Below, one piece after another: positions 21,843 through 31,321 of a DNA stretch of 64,000 nucleotides; the first letter of the stretch is position 1, and the number at the start of each line of letters is the position of its first letter. The notes under the pieces are model-generated. The model searched no databases. It saw only the letters and a list, made by a program, of their open reading frames with translations, and was not told where the DNA came from. This stretch comes from Paenibacillus gallinarum (GTDB lineage: Bacteria > Bacillota > Bacilli > Paenibacillales > Paenibacillaceae): assembly GCF_014836635.1 (NCBI RefSeq), contig NZ_JACSQL010000002.1, positions 310,001 to 374,000 on the forward strand. The letters are read 5' to 3'. Made by a program: the position numbers and the translations under genes.

Positions 21843-23573
21843 ATGTTTAATTTTAATAAAATAGCTCGGATTTTTTCAGTGCGGGTAAAGAAAATAGCGG
21901 TAAAGGCTTCTGCTGCGGAACACGGTTCTGCGCTTGTGCTCGTTATGTTTATTGCCCTCTTGCTTACCATCCTTGGGGCTGCTGTATTAAGTGCCGCAGT
22001 CGGAGGTGCTCAGCGGGCAGAGACTCGGGAGAATGATGTACAAAGCTTGCATCTTGCCGAAAAAACACTGGAAGAAGTCATCGCTGGTATGACCTCAAAC
22101 CTGCAATCCATTGTCACTAAAAGTATAGATGGTACTCAAGAAGAATTAGAACACGAGGTAGACCTCTATCTATCTGGTTTAGAGCAAGGAGCCTATAAGG
22201 ACCTTATAACGAGTACAGAGCTGACAAATGCAACAGGTAAGCTGCTTCAACTGGATTATAAAAAAATAAGTTATAAACAACAGGCAGCGGCCTATAATGT
22301 TACGCTAACCGTTGAAGCAGAGGTAAATGGAGTTCAGCGTGAACTCACGCAAGAAGTCATTTTTGATACCTATCCTGACTTTTTGAAATACACATTAGGT
22401 TCAGAAAGCGATTTAACTATTAATGGTTCTCCTTATATCCAGGGGAATATTTATGCAGGGAATAAACTGAGGATCGGGGATAAGGCGAAATACTATTATC
22501 AGTCGAAGAATGTACATACGTTGTTCTCGTCTCCTCTTCAGCTGGATGGAGAAGCGCATATTCAATCACTTAGACAAGTCTTATACACTTTGAACGACTC
22601 TACGAAAAGCGCCGAAGAATGGCTTGGCGAAGAATCGAGTAGTGAATTCATTATCCCGGAGAAACAACTGCGTGTTCGAAATCATCGCAAGTTTGTACAG
22701 TTGAACGTAAGAGAGTCCTTTATAGATAAAGTTATAGAGTCTTTAAAAGACTCAGCAATTGACAGATCACTTATTAGAAATCACATGAGTAATCGTACGT
22801 TAGGCGAGTTTCTACGAAATTATCCTGTATTTTATGATGCGCCAGATCAAATCCCGATAAAACCGAATGTTCCTGAACAATCAGATAAACCGGAAGACCA
22901 GAATGCCTGGGCTTATTACAGGAGCCAAATCGAACGTTTTACAAAACCGGAGAAGTCTTTTATCTACCGTGGCGATCTAACCTATGATGGTGTGGAGCTA
23001 ACAGGAATTGAATACGGGTCTAAGAGTGGTAAGTGGTTTGTTGTAGACGGAGATTTCACCATTAATAATTACAAGGACACGCCTATAGTGATTCAGGCAA
23101 ATATATTGGTTACAGGAAAATTGCAGATTAGAGGTAATGTCCAGCTTGATTCAACCATATTCGTTTTAGGTCCATCAGGAGGAGAGGGATATGCTACTCT
23201 TGTGGAAGATGCTGCGATCAGTGGTTCTGGGGTAGTGATGTCAGAAGGTGCGGTACTTATTAACCGGCTGGATGCTTTTCAGAGTAATACGGAAGTAATA
23301 CAGGCTTTCTTCTATACTGATTCAACAGCAGAGCTCTATGGGGTAGGTTCGATCCTTTCTTTAAGCGGCGGCTTCTTTGCCAAAGGAGATCTTACGGTCA
23401 ATGCAGTGCGTGGAGAGACATTTGCTGGAAATGGGGCCATTCAAATTACGCCAGGGACCGATTTGGTTCGGTTCTCGGCTAGGTATAATGAGGAGGTGTA
23501 CAGGCAGCAGCAGGAGGGTCTTCCAAGGGTTAATCAGATGAGTGTCCAAGTGGGGGCAATCAAATTGAATTAA
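21843..23573 (+). CDS. PilX-like pilus-associated protein with beta-helical domain
   Basis: 576 residues. A membrane segment (GSALVLVMFIALLLTILGAA, about 37-56) and LHLAEKTLEEV behind it match the PilX N-terminal type, which lacks the usual GFTLIE signal. The remainder is rich in repeated beta turns (LTINGSPYIQGNIYAGNKL, ILVTGKLQIRGNVQLDSTIF, GVGSILSLSGGFFAKGDLTV), suggesting a beta-helix exposed outside the cell. Third gene of the minor pilin group. In such operons the PilX-like protein works with the minor pilins in filament initiation or adhesion. Confidence 0.75.
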   Translation: MFNFNKIARIFSVRVKKIAVKASAAEHGSALVLVMFIALLLTILGAAVLSAAVGGAQRAETRENDVQSLHLAEKTLEEVIAGMTSNLQSIVTKSIDGTQEELEHEVDLYLSGLEQGAYKDLITSTELTNATGKLLQLDYKKISYKQQAAAYNVTLTVEAEVNGVQRELTQEVIFDTYPDFLKYTLGSESDLTINGSPYIQGNIYAGNKLRIGDKAKYYYQSKNVHTLFSSPLQLDGEAHIQSLRQVLYTLNDSTKSAEEWLGEESSSEFIIPEKQLRVRNHRKFVQLNVRESFIDKVIESLKDSAIDRSLIRNHMSNRTLGEFLRNYPVFYDAPDQIPIKPNVPEQSDKPEDQNAWAYYRSQIERFTKPEKSFIYRGDLTYDGVELTGIEYGSKSGKWFVVDGDFTINNYKDTPIVIQANILVTGKLQIRGNVQLDSTIFVLGPSGGEGYATLVEDAAISGSGVVMSEGAVLINRLDAFQSNTEVIQAFFYTDSTAELYGVGSILSLSGGFFAKGDLTVNAVRGETFAGNGAIQITPGTDLVRFSARYNEEVYRQQQEGLPRVNQMSVQVGAIKLN

Positions 23574-23593
23574 TATATTTGTAATTAAGCGAA

Positions 23594-23646
23594 AAAATAA
23601 CCCGTGCAGGGTGTGAATGTGGTTCTCCCTGCACAGGTTATTTGTT
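23594..23646. terminator. Convergent bidirectional terminator
   Basis: AATAACCCGTGCAGGG (23596-23611) pairs with CCCTGCACAGGTTATT (23627-23642), with A and T tracts on the outer sides. It lies between convergent genes. Confidence 0.85.
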
Positions 23647-23651
23647 TTGGT

Positions 23652-26600
23652 CTAGTATCGATCATCGCTGATCTTTGCGTTAACTTTTACGGTGCCTTTG
23701 GCTGTAACTTTACTCTGTCCGGCTTGGGGGCTGTTGTAAGTAACCGTAATAGTCGCAGCGCCTCTTTTTATTCCAGTGACAATACCCATATCATTTATCG
23801 AAACAACAGAAGGAGCACTGCTGGACCAAGTGAGTCTATCTTTTAGCAGGTAGGGATCAAAATCAACTGGGAAAGGTGTAAGTTTATTCAGTAACAAATT
23901 TTCAGAACCCCCAATATCAAGTGTCGTATCTGATAAATGCAGACCTTCGAGCCTCGGATCAATGCTCACCCATTTAACAGCGGTTAATGGAGGAGATCCT
24001 TCGTCATCACTTAGTGAGAGTTTTACTTCAACCTTATCCTTTGATTTAACTCCCGTTAGTACTGCACTTCTTCCATTCTCTGAAGGGGTTAGCGTAGCGT
24101 ATGTTTTACCATCTCCGGTTAAGTACCATATAAAATGCTTTACATCCGGGTTATAGGGGATGGTACCAGCATGTAGGGTTATTGGATCTCCAACCATTAC
24201 TTGGCTTGGTCCATCTATGAAAATCTCCTTGATCGGCTCGCTGATTGTGATCGTGTGTTCGCTTGATAGAGAACCGTTTGGAGCCCGATCTGTCAAAGCA
24301 GTGACCACGACGGTGACAGTTCCCTTCTTAATCGCCAAGATATCGATTTTACTTGGGTCATTTAGATTTGGATGCAAGGCAACCTGATCGGAATGACTCT
24401 GTCCGTTAGCGGTTTTTACCTCCCACCGATACCCGGTTACATTTTCGCTAGCTGTGATATAGATCGCTTCAAGCGAGAGTGTTTCTTGTGTTTTTGCTGT
24501 AGCAGGTCCCAAAATGGTTAAGCTTCGGTTGATAACCTTGATAGTCACGATTGAAGTAACCTCGCTTCCGTCTATTGCAGAAACTTCTAGTTTTGCGATC
24601 CCGCCCTTCAGACCACGAACCACTCCTTCATTAGATACTGCAGCTATATCAGGGTTCAGACTTCTCCATTGCAACATTTTATTATCCGCATCTTCTGGAA
24701 GTACAGTTGGCGTGATCTTATGCTCCGTACCAACTAGAATCGTTGTACCTTCGGCCTCAATTTTCTCTACTTTGACTACAGCTTTGAGTAACAATGTCGG
24801 GAACAAAGAAGTAACGCGTGAAATGGGCGCGGATGGCTCTGATGGCTCTGATGGCTCTGATGGTTCTGGTAGATCTGGTGGAACTGATGGATCTGATGGA
24901 CCTGGTTCGGTTGGAGGCAGATCAATGTCGCCTTGAAACGGGCTAGACTGGATCAAGAAACCTCCGCCGGGTTCCATATTTCGGACGATTACGGTACCGA
25001 TAACATTACCTTTTAGATCATAATTGGCTTTTGGGGCCAGAATTGAACCGTATATTTTAATTCCCGTTGTAGAAACCGAAGAAGCGTTATAAAAATTATA
25101 CAGTACGTGATTTGAATCCACATCCCTAAGGGTGAGTCCACCGCTCATGGATGCTGATGCACCGTCCACATTCACGATCACAGTAGAACCAGCAGGAGCA
25201 TAGATACAAGTGGAACTGGATGAAGCTAGCATTTTCTCTGTTACATGAAAAATATTTACGGCATCATTTTTCCCATCCAATATGAGTTGACAACCATTTT
25301 GATCTTGATTCGTGATCACAGGCTCAGCTGTAGCTGGAAGCTGTGAAAGTTGTTCTGATAAAGAGAGAAGGCTTCGATTGAGATTATCTGCGTATAAATT
25401 AGGTTCACGGACAACTTTTGAAAGATGGTAATCACGTGTAGTCAGCTTAGTACCGTAGGCTGCTCTCCCATGGAATTCTCCATCACCCAACTTTAATTCT
25501 TTTCCGGCAACAATCGAATAGGTGGGGGAAGGAGCATTCGTTTCCGTCCTCAACATTTCACCTACATTAAAGTTGTACAAGGTGATGCTTCCGCCTGTAA
25601 TAACCCTCCCATGGAAAGTGAATCCAGAGTTTTGAACATCATTTAATGCATACAAGGAAAGATCAGCCGGAAGTCCAAACGGTGATAAAGGACCCATGTC
25701 TGGGAAAAGCTCAGATATATCCCTGTATTTTTGTTGCCCATCTATTTGTTCCTCTTCTAACTGTACTGCTGCACGAAGATCATCATATTCCAGTTGGGAC
25801 TGATCCAGTAAATACACCCCTTTGCTTAGAGGTCTGACTGTTATGGTATAAGTTATGGGTTCCTGAGTCTTTGGAACATACATCTTAACTCCGTTCTGCT
25901 CTTTGAATTCATAGAAAATATCTCCAAGTGGTAAACGAAGCTGATAACCCGAAGATATGTCCCCAACCGTTATTGCACCATCAGGTGTATTATCGATGTT
26001 CAGCTGAGCAGGGAACGTTTCTGTATACTCAAGATTGGATAAAACCAAATTATTTATGTCTTGTATGCCTTTATCCACCTCACTGTATGGAATGGATTTG
26101 GGTGTAATTTGATAGGTAATGCTCACAGGTTCATTTTTCTTAAGTTCATTGTTAATGACATGATCAGAAAGATGCCGGGTTGTTTCGAGCATTACTGATT
26201 TTTTCTCAAAGTTTAATACAAGGGATTGAACAGCTTTTGCTCCTTGTTTATCCTCGGCTGTAATTTCGATCTCCAGTTTTCCTCCCTCGGGGAGCGGGTT
26301 CTTGAACGTCTGTGTAATTGTCTGTCCTGTGGTAACGGATTTATTTCCCACTGACATATTAGGTAAGGCAATGCCATCCGCTTTAAACTGGATGCTGGTC
26401 ATTATATTTCGATCTTTAAAGTCCCAGTCGTCCACCGTAAAACTAACTGTAAAATCCTTCTGATACGATGGTCTGCTGCTATTATTCTCTGGCGATAGAA
26501 TCGTAATTTCAGGAGCATGGTTTGCCCCTGCAAAAGCACGGTACATGGTATTTACAAACAATTTTTGTTCCCAGACTGGAAACTGAGCAGAGAGGTTACT

Positions 26601-28241
26601 CTGGAAAATATGTCCTGTACCTGAGTAGGTGATATTTCCTTTGGAATAGGTATAGTAATGATTCCAACTGTCACTTGTATCTCGGCTGCCTCCTGAAATA
26701 TTGTACCAAGGCACAACAGAGTCATCTTCAAGATCAAGTGTAAAATACTGGTTATGCGTAGTAGCTACGCGGTATAATGGCTCACCTATATTATTTGTCT
26801 TATCCAGTTGGAATGGATAATCTGTTAGCAGCCCGCTGTTTACCGCAGCAACGGTATTGGATTTTTCTGGACCCCTAAGACCTAAATTTGTCTCCGGCTT
26901 TATTTGTCCCGTCATCTTCTGGAATTTGCTTATCCACTCTGCTGTACTTGCATAGATCGTGTCGTGTGTAAACATAATGCTTTGTTTTGTTTTTTCGCCA
27001 AATTCTACAACACCATCCGCTGCTAATGAACTGATATCTGCTTTCGTATTATAGATGTCAGCAAATCCAAAGATCAGCATGTCATATATTCCGTTTAATC
27101 CATACCCTTGTTTGGAATTGTAATTTGCTTTTATATACTCGTTGAACTCGGTTATTGTTTTCGTTTGGATACTCAGTTCATAATCTTCGTTTTTCAAAAA
27201 GCTTTGATTCATATTTTCTGTATATAACAGACTGCTCGTCCGGACGGATTCTTTTGCAGGAAGGACCTGTAGAATGGATACCTGGGTCTTTTTACCGCGA
27301 AACCGGATGGTACCTGTATCATAATCTTTGAGCTGATTGGGATTCAGCTGATCTATAATTTCGATTTTCCAGTAGAGCAGACCAGAATAAGTCTTAGGAA
27401 GTTTGTAAGCGATTTTCCCGGTTGGACCTGTTTTTAATGTGGTAGTTGCTACGATCTGTTCTTTGCTTAGCTTTGAAGACTTATCAACAGTTAAATATAG
27501 ATTTGCAGTTATGGGCCGCTTTGCAAAATCTTGCCGATTGGACACTTCAAACTCAAAACTCAGTTCATCACCAATGTTATAAATGTGACCGGGGTTCACT
27601 ACGTAATCAATAATGGAGTCTTTATTCGTTATCTGTAGCCGGGGTCTCTGTTTAAGTTTTGATAAATAAGGTGAGCTACCTTCATTAAGTTCTGTTAGTA
27701 ACTGTACGGACGAGGCATTGTCTACAAATATAACATTAGGCTGAGCGGCCGTGGATCGGTATGAATTAAAATAGTTATACAGATTCCCTGGTTTTCCCCC
27801 TTGTTGCTCATCAAAGGGTTGCGTATGTAAAAAAACATATAATCCTCTATTAATATAGTTATCTATTATTTCCTTTGCCTTCAATTTGGTTATATCGTTC
27901 ATCACTGTTTTTGTATTATGGTCATTCCCTTGCACAGGTTTGGTGCTATACACCCCGGAGCCAATATAAATTGCATCGTATAAACCATCAAGTTCATTTC
28001 GTAGAGATACGAATTTTTTCATGCTCATTGTTTCCACAGTGATCCCTAGTTTATCTTTTTGAAGAGAAGATAGGTCAGTTGTACCAGAATCCGTTATTTC
28101 GAGTAGTCGGATTTTGTAGGCGGATGAATTCGCTTCTGCTGTAGTAAAAAAGTCCTTGATTTGCATGGTGAAAAAACAAGCGATAAATAATATTAATATA
28201 AATAGTCCGAGTATTTTATTCTTCTGAATATATTCCTTCAT
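23652..28241 (-). CDS. Large surface protein: DUF5057-like region, choice-of-anchor A domain, Ig-like repeats
   Basis: 1529 residues. An N-terminal membrane anchor (ILGLFILILFIACFFTMQI) is followed by a long region resembling DUF5057 proteins. A choice-of-anchor A type domain is recognisable near residues 890-1130 (VLYNFYNASS, KIYGSILAPKA, GTVIVRNMEPGGGF). Next come a Pro/Ser/Glu linker with repeated PSEPSEPSEPS, and Big_2-type Ig-like domains (AVSNEGVVRGLKGGIAKLEV; VVSINDMGIVTGIKRGAATI) to the C terminus. No LPXTG is seen. ATG 28241 has GGGGAG 9 bp upstream. It lies antisense inside the pilus cluster, so a surface or adhesion role is inferred. Confidence 0.75.
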   Translation of the reverse strand: MKEYIQKNKILGLFILILFIACFFTMQIKDFFTTAEANSSAYKIRLLEITDSGTTDLSSLQKDKLGITVETMSMKKFVSLRNELDGLYDAIYIGSGVYSTKPVQGNDHNTKTVMNDITKLKAKEIIDNYINRGLYVFLHTQPFDEQQGGKPGNLYNYFNSYRSTAAQPNVIFVDNASSVQLLTELNEGSSPYLSKLKQRPRLQITNKDSIIDYVVNPGHIYNIGDELSFEFEVSNRQDFAKRPITANLYLTVDKSSKLSKEQIVATTTLKTGPTGKIAYKLPKTYSGLLYWKIEIIDQLNPNQLKDYDTGTIRFRGKKTQVSILQVLPAKESVRTSSLLYTENMNQSFLKNEDYELSIQTKTITEFNEYIKANYNSKQGYGLNGIYDMLIFGFADIYNTKADISSLAADGVVEFGEKTKQSIMFTHDTIYASTAEWISKFQKMTGQIKPETNLGLRGPEKSNTVAAVNSGLLTDYPFQLDKTNNIGEPLYRVATTHNQYFTLDLEDDSVVPWYNISGGSRDTSDSWNHYYTYSKGNITYSGTGHIFQSNLSAQFPVWEQKLFVNTMYRAFAGANHAPEITILSPENNSSRPSYQKDFTVSFTVDDWDFKDRNIMTSIQFKADGIALPNMSVGNKSVTTGQTITQTFKNPLPEGGKLEIEITAEDKQGAKAVQSLVLNFEKKSVMLETTRHLSDHVINNELKKNEPVSITYQITPKSIPYSEVDKGIQDINNLVLSNLEYTETFPAQLNIDNTPDGAITVGDISSGYQLRLPLGDIFYEFKEQNGVKMYVPKTQEPITYTITVRPLSKGVYLLDQSQLEYDDLRAAVQLEEEQIDGQQKYRDISELFPDMGPLSPFGLPADLSLYALNDVQNSGFTFHGRVITGGSITLYNFNVGEMLRTETNAPSPTYSIVAGKELKLGDGEFHGRAAYGTKLTTRDYHLSKVVREPNLYADNLNRSLLSLSEQLSQLPATAEPVITNQDQNGCQLILDGKNDAVNIFHVTEKMLASSSSTCIYAPAGSTVIVNVDGASASMSGGLTLRDVDSNHVLYNFYNASSVSTTGIKIYGSILAPKANYDLKGNVIGTVIVRNMEPGGGFLIQSSPFQGDIDLPPTEPGPSDPSVPPDLPEPSEPSEPSEPSAPISRVTSLFPTLLLKAVVKVEKIEAEGTTILVGTEHKITPTVLPEDADNKMLQWRSLNPDIAAVSNEGVVRGLKGGIAKLEVSAIDGSEVTSIVTIKVINRSLTILGPATAKTQETLSLEAIYITASENVTGYRWEVKTANGQSHSDQVALHPNLNDPSKIDILAIKKGTVTVVVTALTDRAPNGSLSSEHTITISEPIKEIFIDGPSQVMVGDPITLHAGTIPYNPDVKHFIWYLTGDGKTYATLTPSENGRSAVLTGVKSKDKVEVKLSLSDDEGSPPLTAVKWVSIDPRLEGLHLSDTTLDIGGSENLLLNKLTPFPVDFDPYLLKDRLTWSSSAPSVVSINDMGIVTGIKRGAATITVTYNSPQAGQSKVTAKGTVKVNAKISDDRY

Positions 28242-28592
28242 AATCATGAACTCCCCTCTCTTCATTGGAAAAAGACTGATGCATCATAGGAATAATTCAT
28301 TATTTCTTCATCCCCATGTTTATTTATTAATCGTTGTAAACTCAAATATGATGTTTCTAAATACATTGTTTCAGGAATTTCTACATTGTAAATATTCCCA
28401 AAATATGATATATATCATTCTAGGACAAAATACATATCTAATCAATATATTAGTAGGTTTAAAGTATTATTATTTTGGTGTAATAGAGAAATGTATTTGG
28501 AATCGAGTGAGTAATTAGACTTGTTTCTACAGCCAAGTGATTGTTTTCATTGTTATTCAGAATTATAGCCAGGGTACTCGAGGTGATCTGTT
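28242..28592. other. AT-rich divergent intergenic region
   Basis: About 350 bp between the minus-strand surface protein and pilB. It is very AT-rich and should contain both promoters, but I find no pair of boxes good enough to call. No convincing gene is seen, only a low-quality hydrophobic frame. Confidence 0.4.
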
Positions 28593-30260
28593 ATGACCGT
28601 TATTAAAAAAAGGCTGGGGGATTTGCTGGTCGAGAACGGAATTATCTCACAGCAACAATTACAAGAAGCGCTTGTAAAGCAGCGGGATCTAAAAATGAAA
28701 CTTGGGGATTTACTTATCTCTCATGGTTACATTACAGAACAGCAGCTGATCGAAGTATTGGAATTCCAGCTAGGTATCCCTCATGTCAGTCTATTTAAAT
28801 ATCATATTGATCCTGCAATCACTCAGATTATTCCCGAAAGTATGGCTAAACGTCATCAAGTGCTGCCTTTTATGAAAGAAGGCGGGAAGCTTATGGTGGC
28901 TATGGTCGATCCACTCGACTATTTCGCAATTGAAGATTTGCGGATGACGACGGGATTTCGAATTGAACCCGCTATTTCAACACGGGATGATTTGCAGCGA
29001 GCGATTGCGAGGCATTATGGACTTCGCGACTCCATGAGTCAGATGATGGTGGAACTTCCCACTCAGGAAGAGTTTCAAGAAACAGAGATAACGGACGAAG
29101 CTTCTCCCATTGTCAGACTCGTCAATCAAATGATACAGCAAGCTGTGCAGTTAAAAGCCTCGGATATTCATATGGACCCGAGTGAAGATTATTTAGCAAT
29201 CAGATACCGTATTGATGGGACACTGCGAACAGAACGTCAGGTTCCAAAACAGATGCAAGGATATATTACGGCGAGAATTAAAATCATGGCAGAGCTTAAT
29301 ATAGCGGAGCGAAGATTACCTCAAGATGGGCGGATGAAAATACAGCTGGATTATCGAATGATCGATATTCGGGTTTCCACACTTCCGACGATGCATGGCG
29401 AGAAGATTGTGCTTCGTCTTTTGGACCAATCATCAGGTGTAGAATCCCTTGATCAACTCGGGTTTAGTGAGAAGAATAGTGAGTTATTCAGACAGATGAT
29501 TGAACGTCCATACGGTATTCTCCTTATTACAGGACCGACAGGAAGCGGGAAGACAACGACTCTTTATTCCGCTTTGAATCATCTGAACAAAGAAGACGTC
29601 AACATCATTACTATTGAGGACCCCGTGGAATATCAGCTTGAAGGAATTAATCAGGTGAATGTGAATTCAGGGGTTGGACTTACTTTTGCTGCGGGTCTTC
29701 GTTCCATTCTGAGACAAGATCCAAATGTCGTTATGGTCGGTGAAATTCGGGATACGGAGACAGCAGAGATTGCAGTTAGGGCCTCGTTAACCGGGCATCT
29801 TGTATTATCAACGCTTCATACAAACGATGCGATAAGTACCATCATGCGGCTTCGAGATATGGGAACTGAACCTTATCTTATTGCTTCTTCCTTGCTAGGG
29901 GTTGTCGCTCAGCGCCTTGTTCGAAAGATCTGTACTGAATGTAAAGAAGTGTATGTTCCTTCTGTGCAGGAATCGATTATTCTGCAAAATCACGGGATTA
30001 AAACAGGTCAATTATATGCAGGTAAAGGTTGTGGATACTGTAATAATACCGGTTATCGTGGGCGTGTAGCGATTCATGAAGTTCTGAAAATTGATGATGC
30101 GCTTGCTTCCCTGATTGCTTCCTCCGCATCGGTAGAAGAAGTGCGCTACATGGCTCAGCAGAAAGGGCTTGTTCACTTGATGACGGACGGCCTTATGAAA
30201 GTAGGAAGTGGAATTACGACGATTCAGGAGATCATGAGAGAGTCTGTTTCACATAGCTAG
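28593..30260 (+). CDS. pilB: Type IV pilus assembly ATPase PilB (GspE family)
   Basis: Hexameric cytoplasmic motor for pilus extension. 555 residues: the N-terminal MshEN/GspE_N domain (about 1-150; RLGDLLVENGIISQQQLQEA) is a c-di-GMP-binding fold in relatives. Walker A GPTGSGKTTT lies at about 314-323, Asp box and Walker B region DPNVVMVGEIRD, His box HLVLSTLHTNDA. A zinc site CTEC...GCGYC follows in the C-terminal third. The GGDEF-like protein encoded at 38639 makes c-di-GMP control worth testing. Confidence 0.95.
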   Translation: MTVIKKRLGDLLVENGIISQQQLQEALVKQRDLKMKLGDLLISHGYITEQQLIEVLEFQLGIPHVSLFKYHIDPAITQIIPESMAKRHQVLPFMKEGGKLMVAMVDPLDYFAIEDLRMTTGFRIEPAISTRDDLQRAIARHYGLRDSMSQMMVELPTQEEFQETEITDEASPIVRLVNQMIQQAVQLKASDIHMDPSEDYLAIRYRIDGTLRTERQVPKQMQGYITARIKIMAELNIAERRLPQDGRMKIQLDYRMIDIRVSTLPTMHGEKIVLRLLDQSSGVESLDQLGFSEKNSELFRQMIERPYGILLITGPTGSGKTTTLYSALNHLNKEDVNIITIEDPVEYQLEGINQVNVNSGVGLTFAAGLRSILRQDPNVVMVGEIRDTETAEIAVRASLTGHLVLSTLHTNDAISTIMRLRDMGTEPYLIASSLLGVVAQRLVRKICTECKEVYVPSVQESIILQNHGIKTGQLYAGKGCGYCNNTGYRGRVAIHEVLKIDDALASLIASSASVEEVRYMAQQKGLVHLMTDGLMKVGSGITTIQEIMRESVSHS

Positions 30261-30274
30261 GAGGAACAAGGGAA

Positions 30275-31321
30275 ATGCACAATCATAGTATCATCCATCT
30301 GCTCAGACTAGCTTATGAATCGGGTGCCTCTGATCTTCATATATCGCTTGATTCCCCACCTATCCTGCGTATTGATGGATTGCTGAAACCCGTGGAAGGT
30401 GAGTTTATTTCTTCAGAAGAGGCATGGGGAATGGCAGAATTCCTTCTTGGCACGAAAGGATATGAAGAATTTCAAGAACGGGGAGAACTGGATTTTGCTT
30501 ATTCTCTCGAAGATGGACACCGGTTTCGCATCAATGTTTATAAACAGCGTGGTGAAGTTAGTATTGCCGCTCGCCTCATTTCTTCACAAGTAAAAGGGCT
30601 GGATGAACTGGGTTTACCCTCGGTGGTGCGCACGGTGGCTGAAAAATCACAAGGTCTCATTCTAGTAACAGGGAGAGCTGGAAGCGGTAAATCTTCTACG
30701 CTGGCTTCCATTATCGATTATATTAATCGCAATGAACGTAAGCATATTATTACGCTGGAAGATCCGATCGAGTACATACATACCAAAGGATCAAGTCTTG
30801 TGGAACAGAGAGAAGTAGGAACGGATACGTTGAGCTTTGCGAGTGGTCTAAGAGCAGCGCTTCGTCAAGATCCTGACGTTATTTTAGTAGGAGAAATGAG
30901 AGATTTAGAGACAATCACCGCAGCGGTTACCGCGGCAGAAACAGGACATTTGGTTCTTTCAACACTTCATACCACAGATGCACCGCAGACGATTGATCGG
31001 ATCATGGATGCTTTTCCAGGACACCAGCAAGCCCAGATTCGTGCACAATTATCATCTGTTCTCGTTGCTGTCATATCACAGCGTCTGTTTCCAAAAGCGG
31101 AGGGGAAAGGCCGAGTATGTGCTGCTGAAGTGATGATTAATACGCCTGCCGTAGCCAATCTCATTCGCAGTGACAAAACGCATCAGATTAAAAGTGTGAT
31201 GCAAACGTCAAAAGCATTTGGCATGCAGACGATGGAAATGGCTGTACGTGATCTTGTGAAAGAGGGACAAGTACTTGCTTCGAGTGCAAGGTCATATATG
31301 GCAGAGGTGAGTTCTGGATGA
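30275..31321 (+). CDS. pilT: Type IV pilus retraction ATPase PilT
   Basis: 348 residues, the usual PilT length. It drives pilus disassembly and twitching. Walker A is TGRAGSGKSS (about 132-141), an altered form of the family's usual GPTGSGKST; the GxxGSGK core is intact. The Walker B region DPDVILVGEMRD, His box HLVLSTLHTTDA and C-terminal NLIRSDKTHQI (the AIRNLIRE-type motif) are present. It starts 15 bp after pilB behind AGGAGGAAC and overlaps pilC by 4 bp. Confidence 0.93.
   Translation: MHNHSIIHLLRLAYESGASDLHISLDSPPILRIDGLLKPVEGEFISSEEAWGMAEFLLGTKGYEEFQERGELDFAYSLEDGHRFRINVYKQRGEVSIAARLISSQVKGLDELGLPSVVRTVAEKSQGLILVTGRAGSGKSSTLASIIDYINRNERKHIITLEDPIEYIHTKGSSLVEQREVGTDTLSFASGLRAALRQDPDVILVGEMRDLETITAAVTAAETGHLVLSTLHTTDAPQTIDRIMDAFPGHQQAQIRAQLSSVLVAVISQRLFPKAEGKGRVCAAEVMINTPAVANLIRSDKTHQIKSVMQTSKAFGMQTMEMAVRDLVKEGQVLASSARSYMAEVSSG

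Noticed and set aside
24826-24905. Tandem GATGGCTCT-type DNA repeats considered as a functional repeat
   Set aside because: They are in frame and simply encode the Ser-Glu-Pro linker of the large surface protein.
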